Source: Tipula vernalis | Taxonomy: Eukaryota; Arthropoda; Insecta; Diptera; Tipulidae | Length of the DNA: 64,000 nt | Reading direction: 5' to 3' | Assembly: GCA_958295665.1 (NCBI GenBank) | Contig: OY282558.1 | Span: forward strand, 329,999,106-330,063,105 | Shown: piece by piece, positions 18,619-29,689 of the stretch | Layout: each line of letters starts with the position of its first letter | Position numbering within the stretch: position 1 is the stretch's first letter | Position numbers and translations under genes: made by a program | The notes under the pieces: generated by a model | Database searches by the model: none | Seen by the model: only the letters and a program-made list of their open reading frames with translations | What the model was told of the DNA's origin: nothing

Positions 18619-21433
18619 TACTGGGTCTGAACGACCGGCCGAAGCGAAATACCACCTTTTATCCTGTACGGATCAATCAGTTTTGAACCAGATCAAGGAG
18701 CTTTTCCCCATGAGCTCTAAATTGGGTTTGGGCAAAACGTCCTTGGTAACCCATCACATCGACGTCGGAATCGCTAAACCAGTGAAACAAAGATTCTATG
18801 CCGTTTCGCCGGCCATACAAAGCTTAATGTACGGTGAATTAGACCGTATGCTATCCCTAGGAGTGATAGAGGAATCACAAAGTTCATGGTGTTCCCCAGT
18901 CACATTGGTGCGTAAAGGATCGGGTAAAGTTCGCTTATGCCTGGATGCACGGGAACTAAACAAGGCCACCGTCAAGGATGCATATCCGCTGCCTCTCATC
19001 AATGGGTTGTTGGGGCGTTTGGATCAAACCCGATTTATTTCGGCCATTGATTTAAAAGACGCCTTCTGGCAGATACCACTCGACCCACAATCCCGCGATA
19101 AAACGGCTTTTACGGTACCTGGACGGCCTCTGTACGAGTTCAACGTAATGCCTTTCGGCTTATGCAACGCGCCGCAGATGCTTTGTCGCTTGATGCACAA
19201 AGTTATACCCCACCAGTTGCAGGATAAAGTGTTCGTGTACCTCGATGACCTTTTGGTTACCTCTGCTACCCTAGCAGAACATTTTGTGCTATTGAAAGAG
19301 ATTGCTCGCCTCCTTGAAACGGCTGGTTTGACTATAAACCTTGAGAAAAGTAAATTCGTGTTAAAGGAAGTTGATTATCTAGGTTATATTGTCGGCGAAG
19401 GGTGCCTACGCACCAATCCGGACAAGTGCAAAGCTATTCTGGAGTATCCCGTTCCAAAAACTACTAAACAGATTCGGCGCTTTCTGGGTATGTGCGGATG
19501 GTACCGTCGTTTTATTCCTAACTTTGCTTCTCTGGCTGCCCCTCTTACTGATCGCACTGGAAAATCGCAGAAAATAGTGTGGTCCTCCGTTGCAGATTCG
19601 GCATTTAACGCCTTAAAACGCTTTCTATCATCGGCTCCTGTCTTAGCTAACCCGGATTATAGCAAGCCTTTTTACATTCAGTGCGATGCTAGTGCAGTGG
19701 GCGTGGGCAGTGTTCTATTTCAGTTGGATTCCGAGGGTAATGAGCGACCTATTGAGTTTATTTCTCATAAGCTTAATTCGGCGCAGCGCAATTACTCAGT
19801 CACTGAACTAGAATGCTACGCCGCGATACTCAGTGTACAGAAGTTTCGGCCGTATGTTGAAGGGTATCCTTTTGTCATCTATACCGATCATGCCAGCTTA
19901 AGATGGTTGATGAATCAAAAGGATCTGTCCGGGCGCTTGGCTCGCTGGAGTCTGAAGCTACAAGCTTTCGATTTCCAAATCGGCTACCGAAAAGGATCGG
20001 TAAACGTTGTGCCAGATGCGTTGTCTCGAAGTTTTTACGATGAAACCCAGCCTAGTAAGGAAGATTCGAAAGACCCGAGCAGTATCGATTGCAATGGCCG
20101 GTCTGGTGGTGGTCAGGCCCCGTCAAATCTCTTAGATGCTTCAGTAAATTCTTTATCACCTGCACAGACTTCGGTGCCAGTGTTGCACATTGATCTCTCC
20201 TCACCATCATTTCAGGATCCCGAATATATTGACCGAATTAATAAAGTCAAACAGTTGGGTAGTGCTGAACATAATCTTAAAGTTCAGGGGGACAAATTAA
20301 TAATAGCCTCATCTTATGGAATTAATTACCTTGATACCAATGTTCCTATCTGGAGATTGGTCATTCCTCATTCTTTGACCGAGAATCTCATCGAGCAGGC
20401 CCACAACCCTCCTACTTCAGCACATTTAGGCGGTAGCAAAACACTTGAACGACTTCAGCGACAATTTTATTGGCCACGAATGGCAAGCCAAGTGAAGACG
20501 TACGTGGCTAGCTGCACTAAATGTAAAATGAATAAGGCTGTGAATTTCTCCACCCAACCAGTCATGGGAGCAGCTGTAGTGTCTACCAGACCCTTTCAAA
20601 AACTGTTCGTGGATTTCCTTGGCCCTTATCCTCGTTCTAAGCGGGGGAACTCCTATATTGTCATTGTGCTTGATCATTTCTCTAAATTCGTTTTGGTAAA
20701 ACCTTTGCGTGAAGCCTCTGCTTCGGCGTTGTGTAATTTCCTCGAGAATGAAGTCTTCCTAATGTTCTCCGTACCTGAGGTGGTAACTTCCGACAATGGC
20801 AAGCAATTCACATCAAATCTGTTCAAAGAATTATTATCGAAATATGGAGTTTCTCATTTTCGCACTCCCGTTTATTCCCCAAAGAGTAACGCGTCTGAAC
20901 GCGTCAATCGAACTTTATTGTCCGCTCTGCGTGCATATGTGACCGATCATGACCATAACGAGTGGGATAAGTACTTGCAAGAGATAGCTGCTGCTCTGCG
21001 CAACGCTGTTCATGATACCCTGTCGTGTTCTCCTCATTATGTCGTGTTCGGGCAACATATGTCATTACACGGTACCGATTATGCGCTACGTAGATTGTTG
21101 GATGGAAGTGATGCAAGTGAATTACAGGTTGTATCTAAACCTGATCATCTTAATTTGCTTAAAGACCGCATCCAACATTATCTAAAGGTGGCTCATGAAA
21201 ATAGCGCTAAGCGATATAATCCTCGTAGCACCCAACGTATATTTCAGCTTGGCCAGCCCGTCTTTGTTCGATCGTTTGCGTTGAGTGATGCCTCTAATAA
21301 ATTTTCAGCTAAACTAAGCCCCAAATTCAAACCTGCTGTAATTTCTGGTAAAGTCGGCTCAGTCGCTTGTCAGTTACAGGATTCTTTCGGTAAGGCCTTA
21401 GGTACGTTTCACGTCAAAGATATCAGGGAGTGA
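18557..21433 (+). CDS. pol: Pol (RT, RNase H, integrase) of element 1
   Basis: An uninterrupted frame of 958 codons; it has no natural ATG of its own, so translation would rely on readthrough from protease. Order: RT with VRLCLDARELNKAT, LKDAFWQIPLD, YEFNVMPFGLCNAP and the catalytic VYLDDLL (about residue 226); RT thumb YRRFIPNFASLAAPL; RNase H with YIQCDASAVGVG (about 375), TELECYA and YTDHASLRWL; integrase zinc domain (AHLGGSK...CTKCK, about 614-655). The integrase core has the DDE triad: LFVDFLGPYP (about 685), VTSDNGKQF (about 745) and NASERVNR (about 780). The C-terminus is short with no GPY/F module. All catalytic residues are intact, so the enzymes look functional in principle. Only the frame break upstream of RT separates it from the protease. 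Confidence 0.95.
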   Translation: MIFGTASVFSQTKIASLGTANTGSERPAEAKYHLLSCTDQSVLNQIKELFPMSSKLGLGKTSLVTHHIDVGIAKPVKQRFYAVSPAIQSLMYGELDRMLSLGVIEESQSSWCSPVTLVRKGSGKVRLCLDARELNKATVKDAYPLPLINGLLGRLDQTRFISAIDLKDAFWQIPLDPQSRDKTAFTVPGRPLYEFNVMPFGLCNAPQMLCRLMHKVIPHQLQDKVFVYLDDLLVTSATLAEHFVLLKEIARLLETAGLTINLEKSKFVLKEVDYLGYIVGEGCLRTNPDKCKAILEYPVPKTTKQIRRFLGMCGWYRRFIPNFASLAAPLTDRTGKSQKIVWSSVADSAFNALKRFLSSAPVLANPDYSKPFYIQCDASAVGVGSVLFQLDSEGNERPIEFISHKLNSAQRNYSVTELECYAAILSVQKFRPYVEGYPFVIYTDHASLRWLMNQKDLSGRLARWSLKLQAFDFQIGYRKGSVNVVPDALSRSFYDETQPSKEDSKDPSSIDCNGRSGGGQAPSNLLDASVNSLSPAQTSVPVLHIDLSSPSFQDPEYIDRINKVKQLGSAEHNLKVQGDKLIIASSYGINYLDTNVPIWRLVIPHSLTENLIEQAHNPPTSAHLGGSKTLERLQRQFYWPRMASQVKTYVASCTKCKMNKAVNFSTQPVMGAAVVSTRPFQKLFVDFLGPYPRSKRGNSYIVIVLDHFSKFVLVKPLREASASALCNFLENEVFLMFSVPEVVTSDNGKQFTSNLFKELLSKYGVSHFRTPVYSPKSNASERVNRTLLSALRAYVTDHDHNEWDKYLQEIAAALRNAVHDTLSCSPHYVVFGQHMSLHGTDYALRRLLDGSDASELQVVSKPDHLNLLKDRIQHYLKVAHENSAKRYNPRSTQRIFQLGQPVFVRSFALSDASNKFSAKLSPKFKPAVISGKVGSVACQLQDSFGKALGTFHVKDIRE

Positions 21434-21553
21434 TACCAACGCATTCTACACATTCTAAGGATGCGGCGATCCCTAAGGGTCTGCCGTTCGGCTTCCTCGT
21501 TTTGTCTTGCCCGGCTTTTGAGACTCATCTAGGGTGTGGGACGTCCCCACGTT

Positions 21554-22967
21554 TGTTACGCCAGTCAATTGGCGTACCTCCAATTTTCTTAAGTCATCGC
21601 CTATTTTACCTGTACTATACGTACTGTCCACATTCTTTCCCATGGTTGTTGGTATTGCAAAGAACAAATTATCTGTCTGCCTAAAACAGATAATAAATTC
21701 CTATCTCATGTGACTACTTGTGCTCAATTAGGTCGAGCATTCCTCTACGGAAATCAAGCAAGTCAGCTATATATCAACGCATGAGAATTTTCATTTTTCT
21801 GAGTTTCACGAAGCTCATTTTTCACTTGGGTTCTTATCTTTTTAATTTTTTTTGATATTACCAAGTACATATTTTATGATCTAATTCTCTAATTCCTTTT
21901 ATGCTGATGCATTTTTTTATTTTTTTTTTTCTGATGTGGGCGATTGACGACCGACGTGCATGGCGTGGTTTTTTTTTGGAGTTAAGTTTTTGAGCTCGAG
22001 TAAGTCGGGTTGTTCTTTTATTTTATTTTTTTTATTTTTTTTTTTTCGGTTGATCTTGTTTGTGACGAGAAGATAAAGTACAAGTTGTTAGTAATAAATT
22101 AATATTACTTAATTAAATTAAAAGATTGAAGAAACTATTATAAACTTTATATAAAATTAAGGAAAGTGAGAATTCTAAAGACTATTCTCAAAGAGAAGTG
22201 ATAAAAATTCGAATAATAATAAGTTGATAAGGATTAAGAAGTGAAAAATGGGAAATAAATATCCCTACTTGCGTTGCGATTAACCCGAACATAATCATAA
22301 CTTGGATACATATAATAAAAGTATATTTTATTGTGATTAATAAAATTTTTGATGTGTTAGTTAATTGTACGTTAATCAATTAGGAATCCAAAATTGTTTT
22401 AAAAAGACATTGAAAGTGTAGATTTTGGATTGATCGAATAAAATAATAGTAGATAGTGAAATAAGAATAGAAATACCAGATATTAATATAAAAGTTGAGT
22501 TATAAACCAAAAAAAAAAAAAAGAAGAAATTAATAATGAATGGAAGCGCAAAGTTGATTTTTAAGATGAGTTAATTTTTATTATTGTTTATTATGATTTA
22601 AATATTATATTACTAGTTTTAAGTTCATTATAATTGAAAATATAAAACTTATAATTTAGATATAATTATAAACCTTGAATTTGAAAATTTTGTTATTAAG
22701 ATGGCGAGATAAGCCCCATTTAGGATGAGTTCAGGACTCTCCTAACCCAGCCCCAAAGCGAGATGTGAGTCGTCGCAATCCACATCCCCGCCTATTCCAT
22801 TCTCCCACATCCTGCCTCCTTCCCTTCCCGCGGTTCAACTAAATCCGTGCCATGTTCCTGGCAACCCCACGCCTTTCCCCTGAGCCTTAGCCGGCCAATG
22901 ACCGCCCAGGAACAACAAGTGGCATGGATATCTGCTAACGGAGTGACTTCACGTCCTTTTCGTTACA
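21554..22967 (+). repeat. 3' LTR of element 1
   Basis: 1414 bp, TGTTACGCC...CGTTACA, followed by the target duplication ATTT. The polypurine tract is not obvious; GGGTGTGGGA at about 21533-21542 is the nearest purine-rich stretch. It starts 120 bases after the pol stop. Confidence 0.95.
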
Positions 22968-22971
22968 ATTT

Positions 22972-23896
22972 TACTAAAATTCATGTTAGAATTCTGAATT
23001 TTTTCATTTCTAAATTAAATTTAAAATTTTGCCTAATTATTCTACTTAAAATTTCATTCACAATCATTACGTTCAATTCAGAATTGAAGCGAATTTTGTT
23101 ACCATTAAAATTCCCTCTAATTTTGGCCAAATCCATTTTATTTTAATTGTAATTCGAAATCGATTTGTAATCTACAATTTTGGTCAAATAATGCAGTTAG
23201 TATTACAAACATATTTGTTCGAGTCCATTTTGAATATGAATATAACTGTTGCTCAAGTGCATAAATGGGGTCGAATTGCATTTCCTCCGTTTTTATAGTT
23301 AAGTAATTTTAACTAAGCGGAATTTTGGCTAAAGTATAACATTTTAACTTCAAAAAAAAATATTTCTTGACCTAAATTTAAAATTTGGCTTATAAAATAT
23401 TTTTGATTTATTAAGTTCTATAACTACTAAGCTATATGAAAGTTGAATTACGTTATTCTTGAAGAAAAATTAAAAATATTTGGAAATATAAATGGAAATA
23501 TGTAAAACTATGTATGTGAGTATGGCAAAATATTTAAAAGTATGTGGTAACATATAGGGCTCATTCGCTTTTATTTGTTCTAAAAAGAATAACTATCCAA
23601 CAAATTTTTGGTTTGGATTTCCCAAAAGAAATATTTTTTTACCTAAGAATCCTAAGCCTACGGTTATCACATTCATATCTTTTGATACATGCGAAATTAA
23701 ACATGCTATCCGTTATTAATTTAAACGGTTTTATACCTATTAATTGAAATTCAAATAGAAATCAGAATATGTTTTATATGGAAATGATCGTTTAAACTTT
23801 AAAGTTAATACGCAAACTTTACATGATAAATATTAATGTTAATTCTCCTTCGTTATTTTCAAACGTGCACAATCATTTTAATGTCACTTACAATTA
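22972..23896. other. AT-rich interval without gene
   Basis: The first 190 bases continue the AAATTCAAATTT-type repeat interrupted by the gypsy element. Nothing else can be supported. Confidence 0.45.
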
Positions 23897-24300
23897 TTGT
23901 GTGTAGAGATCGCTACAGAGTTTCCTGAATACCAGCATTACGATTCATTGAACCTCAGCTCGCAAATGGTGATTTCATCAAGACACTTGGAATGTATTGG
24001 CAACCATCATCGGACGTCTTTTGTTTTAATGTCCAGGTTAAAGGCAATGGAGGACAGAAGGCCTGTTACTATTTGGCAAAATTTTCGAAATCAACTCACA
24101 TTTTTAAACGATCTTCAAGTTAGTCGATAAATCACATTAACATCAAACTGGGTGGTTTACCAGGTTCACGGATTTGCCGACACCAGCAAAAAGCACCTCT
24201 CAGTAAATTGACCCATTTTTTTATTTTATCATCTTCTGGAATTCGTCGGAAATCTTGGAAAAACCCAAGATTAGTAGACACATGACTTCTATTGTTATTA
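23897..24300 (+). pseudogene. BEL/Pao pol relic
   Basis: Translation in shifting frames gives fragments reminiscent of BEL/Pao polymerase: EFPEYQHYDSLNL, then TIWQNFRNQLTFLNDLQVSR, a stop, and VHGFADTSKK. The last matches the 'LHGFADAS' RNase H entry motif that in BEL/Pao follows a 'W..F...L..L..I.I.R' block at this distance. No intact domain survives. The assignment rests on short motif order only. Confidence 0.45.
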
Positions 24301-25048
24301 GTGGAGCAATTAAGTTAATCAAGTAATTGAATCCTTCAGATGACATACGCATAAAGTTTTATAATGCATTGCAATAGGCAATGTCCAATTCTTGGAATAA
24401 ATTCAAATACCAGCCACTTTCTTCGGTTTTGCACTGGCAATGATCTTCTATTGTTATTTTTCGCCTCTTGGTCCGCCAACTCGTAAAGGACTGCAACATT
24501 TCATTTGTTAAGGGTGGGTTAGAGCAAGAAGCTTGCACATTCACATTAGAAACTGGAACTTTGAGATCGAATCAGAATGTAGTTCGATACAACCTGAGAA
24601 CGGTTACTTGTGACGATATACAGCAGTAAAAATAGCTAGTATAAAAAAAGTGAGGACAACACCTCTGTGCTCTGTTTAAAAATAAACAATAACATTTTTT
24701 GGGCTGGCGCAGTTAGATGTCTCACTTCACCGAGCGCAGAACTGAGCATGCCGAATGATTTTGAATTCTAACATTCCTCCTACCCTTGATATCCCTTTCA
24801 AACAGATAAAAGGCACGTGTTCGGCAGAACTTTATGAACTTGTGCCTGGTCTGTCCTGGCCAATAAGGACGTTAAGACATAAACCTTCACTTTATTAATT
24901 TTTTGTTGAATATTAATTAATTCATGTAATATCTAATATGCTACCGGTGGTTAGACCATTTTAATTGTGTTTCGATTAACACGAGAAGTATGTTAGTATT
25001 TACGAACAGTAATTCAACGAAACCGACTAATAGACGTAATTCTATTTA
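24301..25048. other. Interval without supported gene
   Basis: Weakly coding-like remnants may continue from the BEL/Pao relic up to about 24600, but no motif is recognisable. The rest is AT-rich and empty. Confidence 0.4.
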
Positions 25049-25532
25049 TTTATTTATATGATTTTAATACGAGTATGTTCCGAAGATTGTAAGGGAATTC
25101 AATCCAGTTTCGAACTGATGAGCTTATGATTATGAAAAAATCAATCTTCTCATCAGGCCGCGGCGACTGGACTGATTATACCACAATTTACATTCTATAT
25201 ATACAGAATGTGCTGTGGATTTAAGTATTAGCGAATCATAACTAATACAAATGAATTCTCTTACAATTTTTCTTCTTCACAATAGAGCTGTGTGAATATT
25301 GTGAAGAAGAAAAATTGTAAGAGAATTCATTTGTATTAGTTATGATTCGCTAATACTTAAATCCACAGCACATTCTGTATATATAGAATGTAAATTGTGG
25401 TATAATCAGTCCAGTCGCCGCGGCCTGATGAGAAGATTGATTTTTTCATAATCATAAGCTCATCAGTTCGAAACTGGATTGAATTCCCTTACAATCTTCG
25501 GAACATACTCGTATTAAAATCATATAAATAAA
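25049..25532. repeat. 484 bp palindrome with 236 bp arms
   Basis: Left arm 25049-25284 and right arm 25297-25532 are reverse complements around a 12-base spacer (GAGCTGTGTGAA). Coordinates of matched bases sum to 50581 both at the ends and at the centre, so there are no indels, and I saw no mismatch by eye. The arms contain GGCCGCGGCGACTGGACTGA and are non-coding. Transcription would give a very long perfect hairpin. A young foldback element, snap-back duplication or assembly artefact are the possible origins. Confidence 0.95.
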
Positions 25533-26003
25533 CCTTCAACTTCGATTTGCAAAATAAATGTTTTTTTTTTCCTTTGGAATATGCTTTTGGGAAACGGACT
25601 GAAGGACAAGGGTTTCCTGGTGGCATACATAATTTACCAATGCCCAAACTCAATATCAAAAACAGAATTCTTCAAGCCTGAACTCACAATCGCACATAAA
25701 CCACCTCACCCTTCTTTTCTTGTCTATTTCCTTCCTTTTTGCGGGCAATTACACACCTGCGAAAGGACACTTAATAGGATAATTGAAAATTCATTTAATT
25801 TTAATAATTTTCGAAAAGTTTCCATTTTTTAATAAGAAAATTGCTTTTTATTTTAAATATTGAATATTACTAGGAGACGTAATATTTTACAAGTCAATAT
25901 TATCGTTAATATTTAATACTCAATTAAAATAATTACGCCAATTTTCTATTGTTGCCACAACACAATGGATGACACAATATTTTGATATGAATTCATATAA
26001 ATG
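25533..26003. other. Upstream region of the odorant receptor
   Basis: AT-rich; an 83-codon open frame at 25581-25832 has no recognisable domain and is probably chance. The receptor's core promoter follows. Confidence 0.4.
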
Positions 26004-26040
26004 TATAAAAGACTAATTTAAAATTGTCACACGTAACAGT
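26004..26040 (+). promoter_or_regulatory. Core promoter of the odorant receptor gene
   Basis: TATAAAA at 26004-26010 and an initiator-like AACAGTA about 32 bases downstream predict transcription start near 26037, giving a 5' UTR of about 50 bases before the ATG at 26087. Confidence 0.45.
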
Positions 26041-26086
26041 ATCTCTTTAATAGTATTGCGAGGACGACCGCCCAAAACTTTACATC

Positions 26087-27727
26087 ATGGTATCTCATTC
26101 TGAAGCATTAAATGGCGTAAAAGGGATTGAAACAATCCTAAATTTTTGGTTCTACCTCGGATTGTATCGCAAAGATCACATTAACAAAATTAAATATTGG
26201 CTGTACTCATTCATGTTGCACATACCATTGACATATTTGTACGCCATACCAATTTTATTGGCAACATTTGATGCCGACGATTTGGCTACACTAACAAAAT
26301 TACTTTATATCAATATAACGGTTGTAATTTATATTGTTAAAGTGGTTGTATTGCAGGTAAATTTCCGTGAAGTGTATAACATTGTTGACTACATGAAAAT
26401 GAATATGGGTCAATATGATTTGGAGGATTTAACCAAGACGTTGATTATAACGAAAAAGATTAAGACATCAAAAAGAATATTTGTCTTTTTTTGTATTCTT
26501 TATTTAATGGCCACCTTTTCGCAAGCAACTAAATCTCTTGTAAATTCCAATGAGTTAATAATTATAGTGAATCTGCCGTACGATTGGAACAAATCAACTG
26601 TTGTGTTTTGGATTACGTATTGTTACCAATTTATTGGCTTACAATTTCAAGTGGTGATAAGTGCGACCGTGGATAGTTTTCTCCCATCCGTATTGTGCAC
26701 GTTGGGTGGCTATTGTGACGCGTTGGGATATACTTTTTTGAAAATGGACCGATTTATTGATATTGGTCTTGAGGAGCAATTTTTAAAAGAAATTGCAATT
26801 AAATACGCCCACATTTGCAAGTAAGTTTTATCACAATTCAGGACTATTATAAAATTATTTATTTATTCATAAATTAAATATAGGCTAGCCAATAAGCTCG
26901 AGAAGTTCTACTCAGTAATTATCATATGTCAATTCTCAATGAGTTTTGGGACCCTTTGCACTACATTGTTCCAAATATCGTTGGCACCACCGCAAAATAT
27001 AATAAACTATTTGGCTTTGTGTTTCTACATGTGTTCAATATTTTTTCAAATTGCCGTTCCATGCTATTTTGGGGATAAAATTTATACAAAAAGTGGCGGT
27101 CTTCTGTACAGTATCTATGCCAGCAATTGGTTAAGTTTAAAACCAAAAATGAAAAAGAATGTTATAATTTTGATGCAGTTTTTTAATCGACCGGTGCAAA
27201 TAAGTGCTGGTTCCTTGGTAACATTAAAAATTGAAACATTTAGTTCGGTAAAAGATTAAGCCTACTCTACTCGTCTCCACGAATCATAAAATGTAAATTA
27301 ACGGTCTGTAACCGTAAAATGTTCGATCATATTATTTAAACAGCGACGATTTGTTTATTTATTTAACTAGACCATCGGTCTTATCGTGCCACTCGTACAA
27401 AAATATTTGCAAAAGAAAATATTTAACTTCCGAAATTGTTTAAAAACCTCACGCTGTTTCATCATGATTTCGAGAGCATCACTTAGCATAGGGGCCTTGT
27501 ATTGCTTCTTAATAGCAAGTACTCTGCAACTGTTTCTTTGTCAGTAAGTTTAAAGTTATAACGGTAATTACAGCCACACACTTTTTACATTTTGTGAATC
27601 GGGGTAACGCGTAAATGTATTTATTAAAATCAAAATAAATTTATTAACTCTTATACGATTTCAGGTAGTACAAACGGCATATTCATTTTATGCAGTTTTG
27701 CGAAGCATGACTGATAAAGCTAATTAA
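26087..27727 (+). CDS. Odorant receptor (7tm_6 family), three exons
   Basis: Insect odorant receptors are ligand-tuning subunits of odour-gated cation channels in olfactory neuron dendrites, working with Orco. Exons: 26087-26820, 26884-27247 and 27665-27727, total 386 residues, a normal length. Introns are 26821-26883 (GTAAGT...ATAG, 63 bp, phase 2) and 27248-27664 (GTAAAAG...TTTCAG, phase 0). The N-terminus is cytoplasmic with the first helix around LHIPLTYLYAIPILL. Later helices follow, including YQFIGLQFQVVISA. Exon 2 carries FYSVIIICQFSMSFGT, CYFGDKIYTKSGGLLYSIYA and NRPVQISAGSLVTL. Exon 3 supplies the canonical end VVQTAYSFYAVLRS. The exon 2 frame alone would run to a stop at 27259 and lose this conserved tail, so splicing at 27248 is preferred. 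No stop or frame break is seen, so the gene appears functional. The 484 bp palindrome lies about 550 bp upstream. Confidence 0.9.
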
Positions 27728-29084
27728 AATTGTATTAACAACGTATTTTGTTGTTTTGGTGTATCGCGCACTTTTCTCAAAAATTCAATGCCATTTAAAG
27801 CATCATCTTTCAATTGCACCCAGATTAGAAGATCAGAGAAACGTAAACTTATATAATACCGATGTAGTCAATTTGTAAAAGTTTTATAATTTTGACTTAA
27901 TCCAAACTGAATAAATTAAAAACAATTAATTAACGCTTTTATTTATTTATACCATTCTTACGATATTTTGTTGATTAATTGAACAACAGTTTTTGGTTTG
28001 GTAGTTTACCTTGACATTGAAGCCGTATTCATGCTCGTTGACGTCCTCTCAACTTATTTATGCATGTTGGTTCTGAATGACGCCTTGCTAATATAATATT
28101 TAAATATTGAAGTACTACCATATGTATGTACTTTGGTTTTATCTACGAACTTTATAAGATGAAATCAAAAAGTTGTTTTTATTGCACTAAGATATGACAT
28201 TGAAAAGCCTGAGGTATGTTAGCTCAGTATAAAAAAAAAATGAGAATGTTCTAAAATTTCAATTAATCAATGATCACTGTTCTTAATCCTATACAGGCGT
28301 ACAATTTTTAAATCATCTTAAGGCGATATGCACAATATATGGCAGTTGTTTCATTACGTAAAATGTAACCGGTATAGCCTTGCTTACTTAAAACGATTGG
28401 GTCTTTGCAAATATCATAAGGCACCTTAAGACCACGGTAAGCGTAAATTAAAAGCGGCTACCTACAGAGTTTAACAATGAGATTTGAGGTAACTTAAACT
28501 AAATTAGACACGTAATTAGATTGGGTTGGGTAGCAGTTTAGAGGTGAGCATATGTGAAGTGATTTCCGCTAATTTGGCTCAATTTAGAATTTCGGCATGT
28601 TGTTTCAATGAGCTAGAATAATGGCCTTATATTTTTACGCATGAGTAAAATTTTCTTTCTGTTCCAAAAAAAAAAGATTATAGGCTCAACTTTGTTTACC
28701 CCTCGGGTATACCACAAGGAAAATGAAGCGAGATTTTAGTCTTCGAAAATTCTCTGTAAATTACAGGCTTGTGAAAGGTATTTTCGTTGTCGCGTTGTCG
28801 CGGTAAATAACCCAAATATTTTAGTGGTTTCTGTAGTGCAGATACACCAACGCCACACTTGCTCGACATCTATGATTTTTTTTTTTTTTAAGAACCAAAC
28901 AATGATAAGAACCAAATTTTCGGTACTCATTCGAACATCTTTTTAATCAGCATAGTTATAAACTGCGGTGCGAAGTACTTAACGTTAACAGAAAAGTGTA
29001 GCTTTAACAGATTAACAGAAAAGTAGTGTGTACTGAAAAAAGTGTCAAATAAATGACAGAAAATGTGAAAATTTGAAAATTTAT
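27728..29084. other. Interval without supported gene
   Basis: The only AATAAA near the receptor's end is at about 27909, a plausible polyadenylation signal. The remainder is AT-rich with no supported gene. Confidence 0.45.
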
Positions 29085-29264
29085 TTGATAGCTTCAATTT
29101 AAGATGTAAAAGCCAATATTAAACTTATCAAAAACGTCTTTCCGGTGCCTCCTGGTGCATCCAAGTAGATAACACAACCAATACCACTGTTCACAGTTTC
29201 ATATGATCCAAGATGAAATCATAAGCCTGCTTTTGACTTTCTATTAACAATGATTTGTTTTGAG
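29085..29264 (-). pseudogene. Helitron helicase fragment (Walker A)
   Basis: On the - strand the sequence gives LLIESQKQAYDFIL, a stop, then IYLDAPGGTGKTFLISLIL. GGTGKT is the Walker A loop of the Pif1-type helicase of Helitrons, and the surrounding words are typical. It is the continuation of the Rep part at 33511-36066, from which it was separated by the hAT-like insertion. The helicase is lost after Walker A. Confidence 0.85.
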
Positions 29265-29689
29265 CAGGGCTGCGGAGTCGGAAAAATACTGACCGACTCC
29301 GACTCCACATTTTATATTTTTTTTTTCTCCTAAAATGTACCTTACCCTTAGTTACAAAAAGACTCCAATCAGTATAATTGACCTCCGGCCAATTTTATAA
29401 AGAATGGCGACGCGTAATATTTTATGTTTCACTTAAGAAAAAACTCAAATATCCTCGCAACATAAATAAAGTCATCGTTAACACATAAAGAAGTGTTTCT
29501 GCTTGATAATGAGAAGCTATTGACTTGAAATTATGTCAACCCCAAGATAAGAGTATTATTAAGTGGTGATCAACAAAATAGAGGTAAACCGGGCGCTGTG
29601 TAATTTGGCAATCGTTTAAAACGTTTTTTAGATATTACCGAAAGCTCACAATCATAGTGGCCAGCCGTCATCTTCATCTTATTAAGATA

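Larger units (their letters stand above)
13843..22967 (+). mobile_element. Ty3/gypsy LTR retrotransposon, nearly intact (element 1)
   Basis: A 9.1 kb element with TG...CA LTRs of 1448 and 1414 bp, flanked by the 4 bp target duplication ATTT (13839-13842 and 22968-22971). The order is LTR, tRNA-Lys-type primer site, about 1 kb leader, gag, protease, RT, RNase H, integrase, LTR. There is no envelope gene between integrase and the 3' LTR. The LTRs are nearly identical, apart from a 33 bp imperfect tandem duplication in the left one (about 13936-13999) and poly(T) length differences. The insertion is therefore recent. The coding region is less AT-rich than the flanks. Two frame breaks (16514-16550 in gag and about 18590 before RT) suggest this copy is not autonomous, unless they are assembly indels. 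A diverged relative sits at 38315-44516. Confidence 0.95.

Noticed and set aside
24715..24790. tRNA-like stretch GGCTGGCGCAGTTAGATG
   Set aside because: Resembles an A box but has no B box, no cloverleaf and no anticodon arm.
25581..25832. 83-codon ORF upstream of the odorant receptor
   Set aside because: No domain, no coding-like composition, no splice context; probably chance.
28736..28930. Possible Helitron helicase C-terminus
   Set aside because: A few words look vaguely like the helicase end, but there is no motif that can be defended and the distance to the Walker A fragment is too short.
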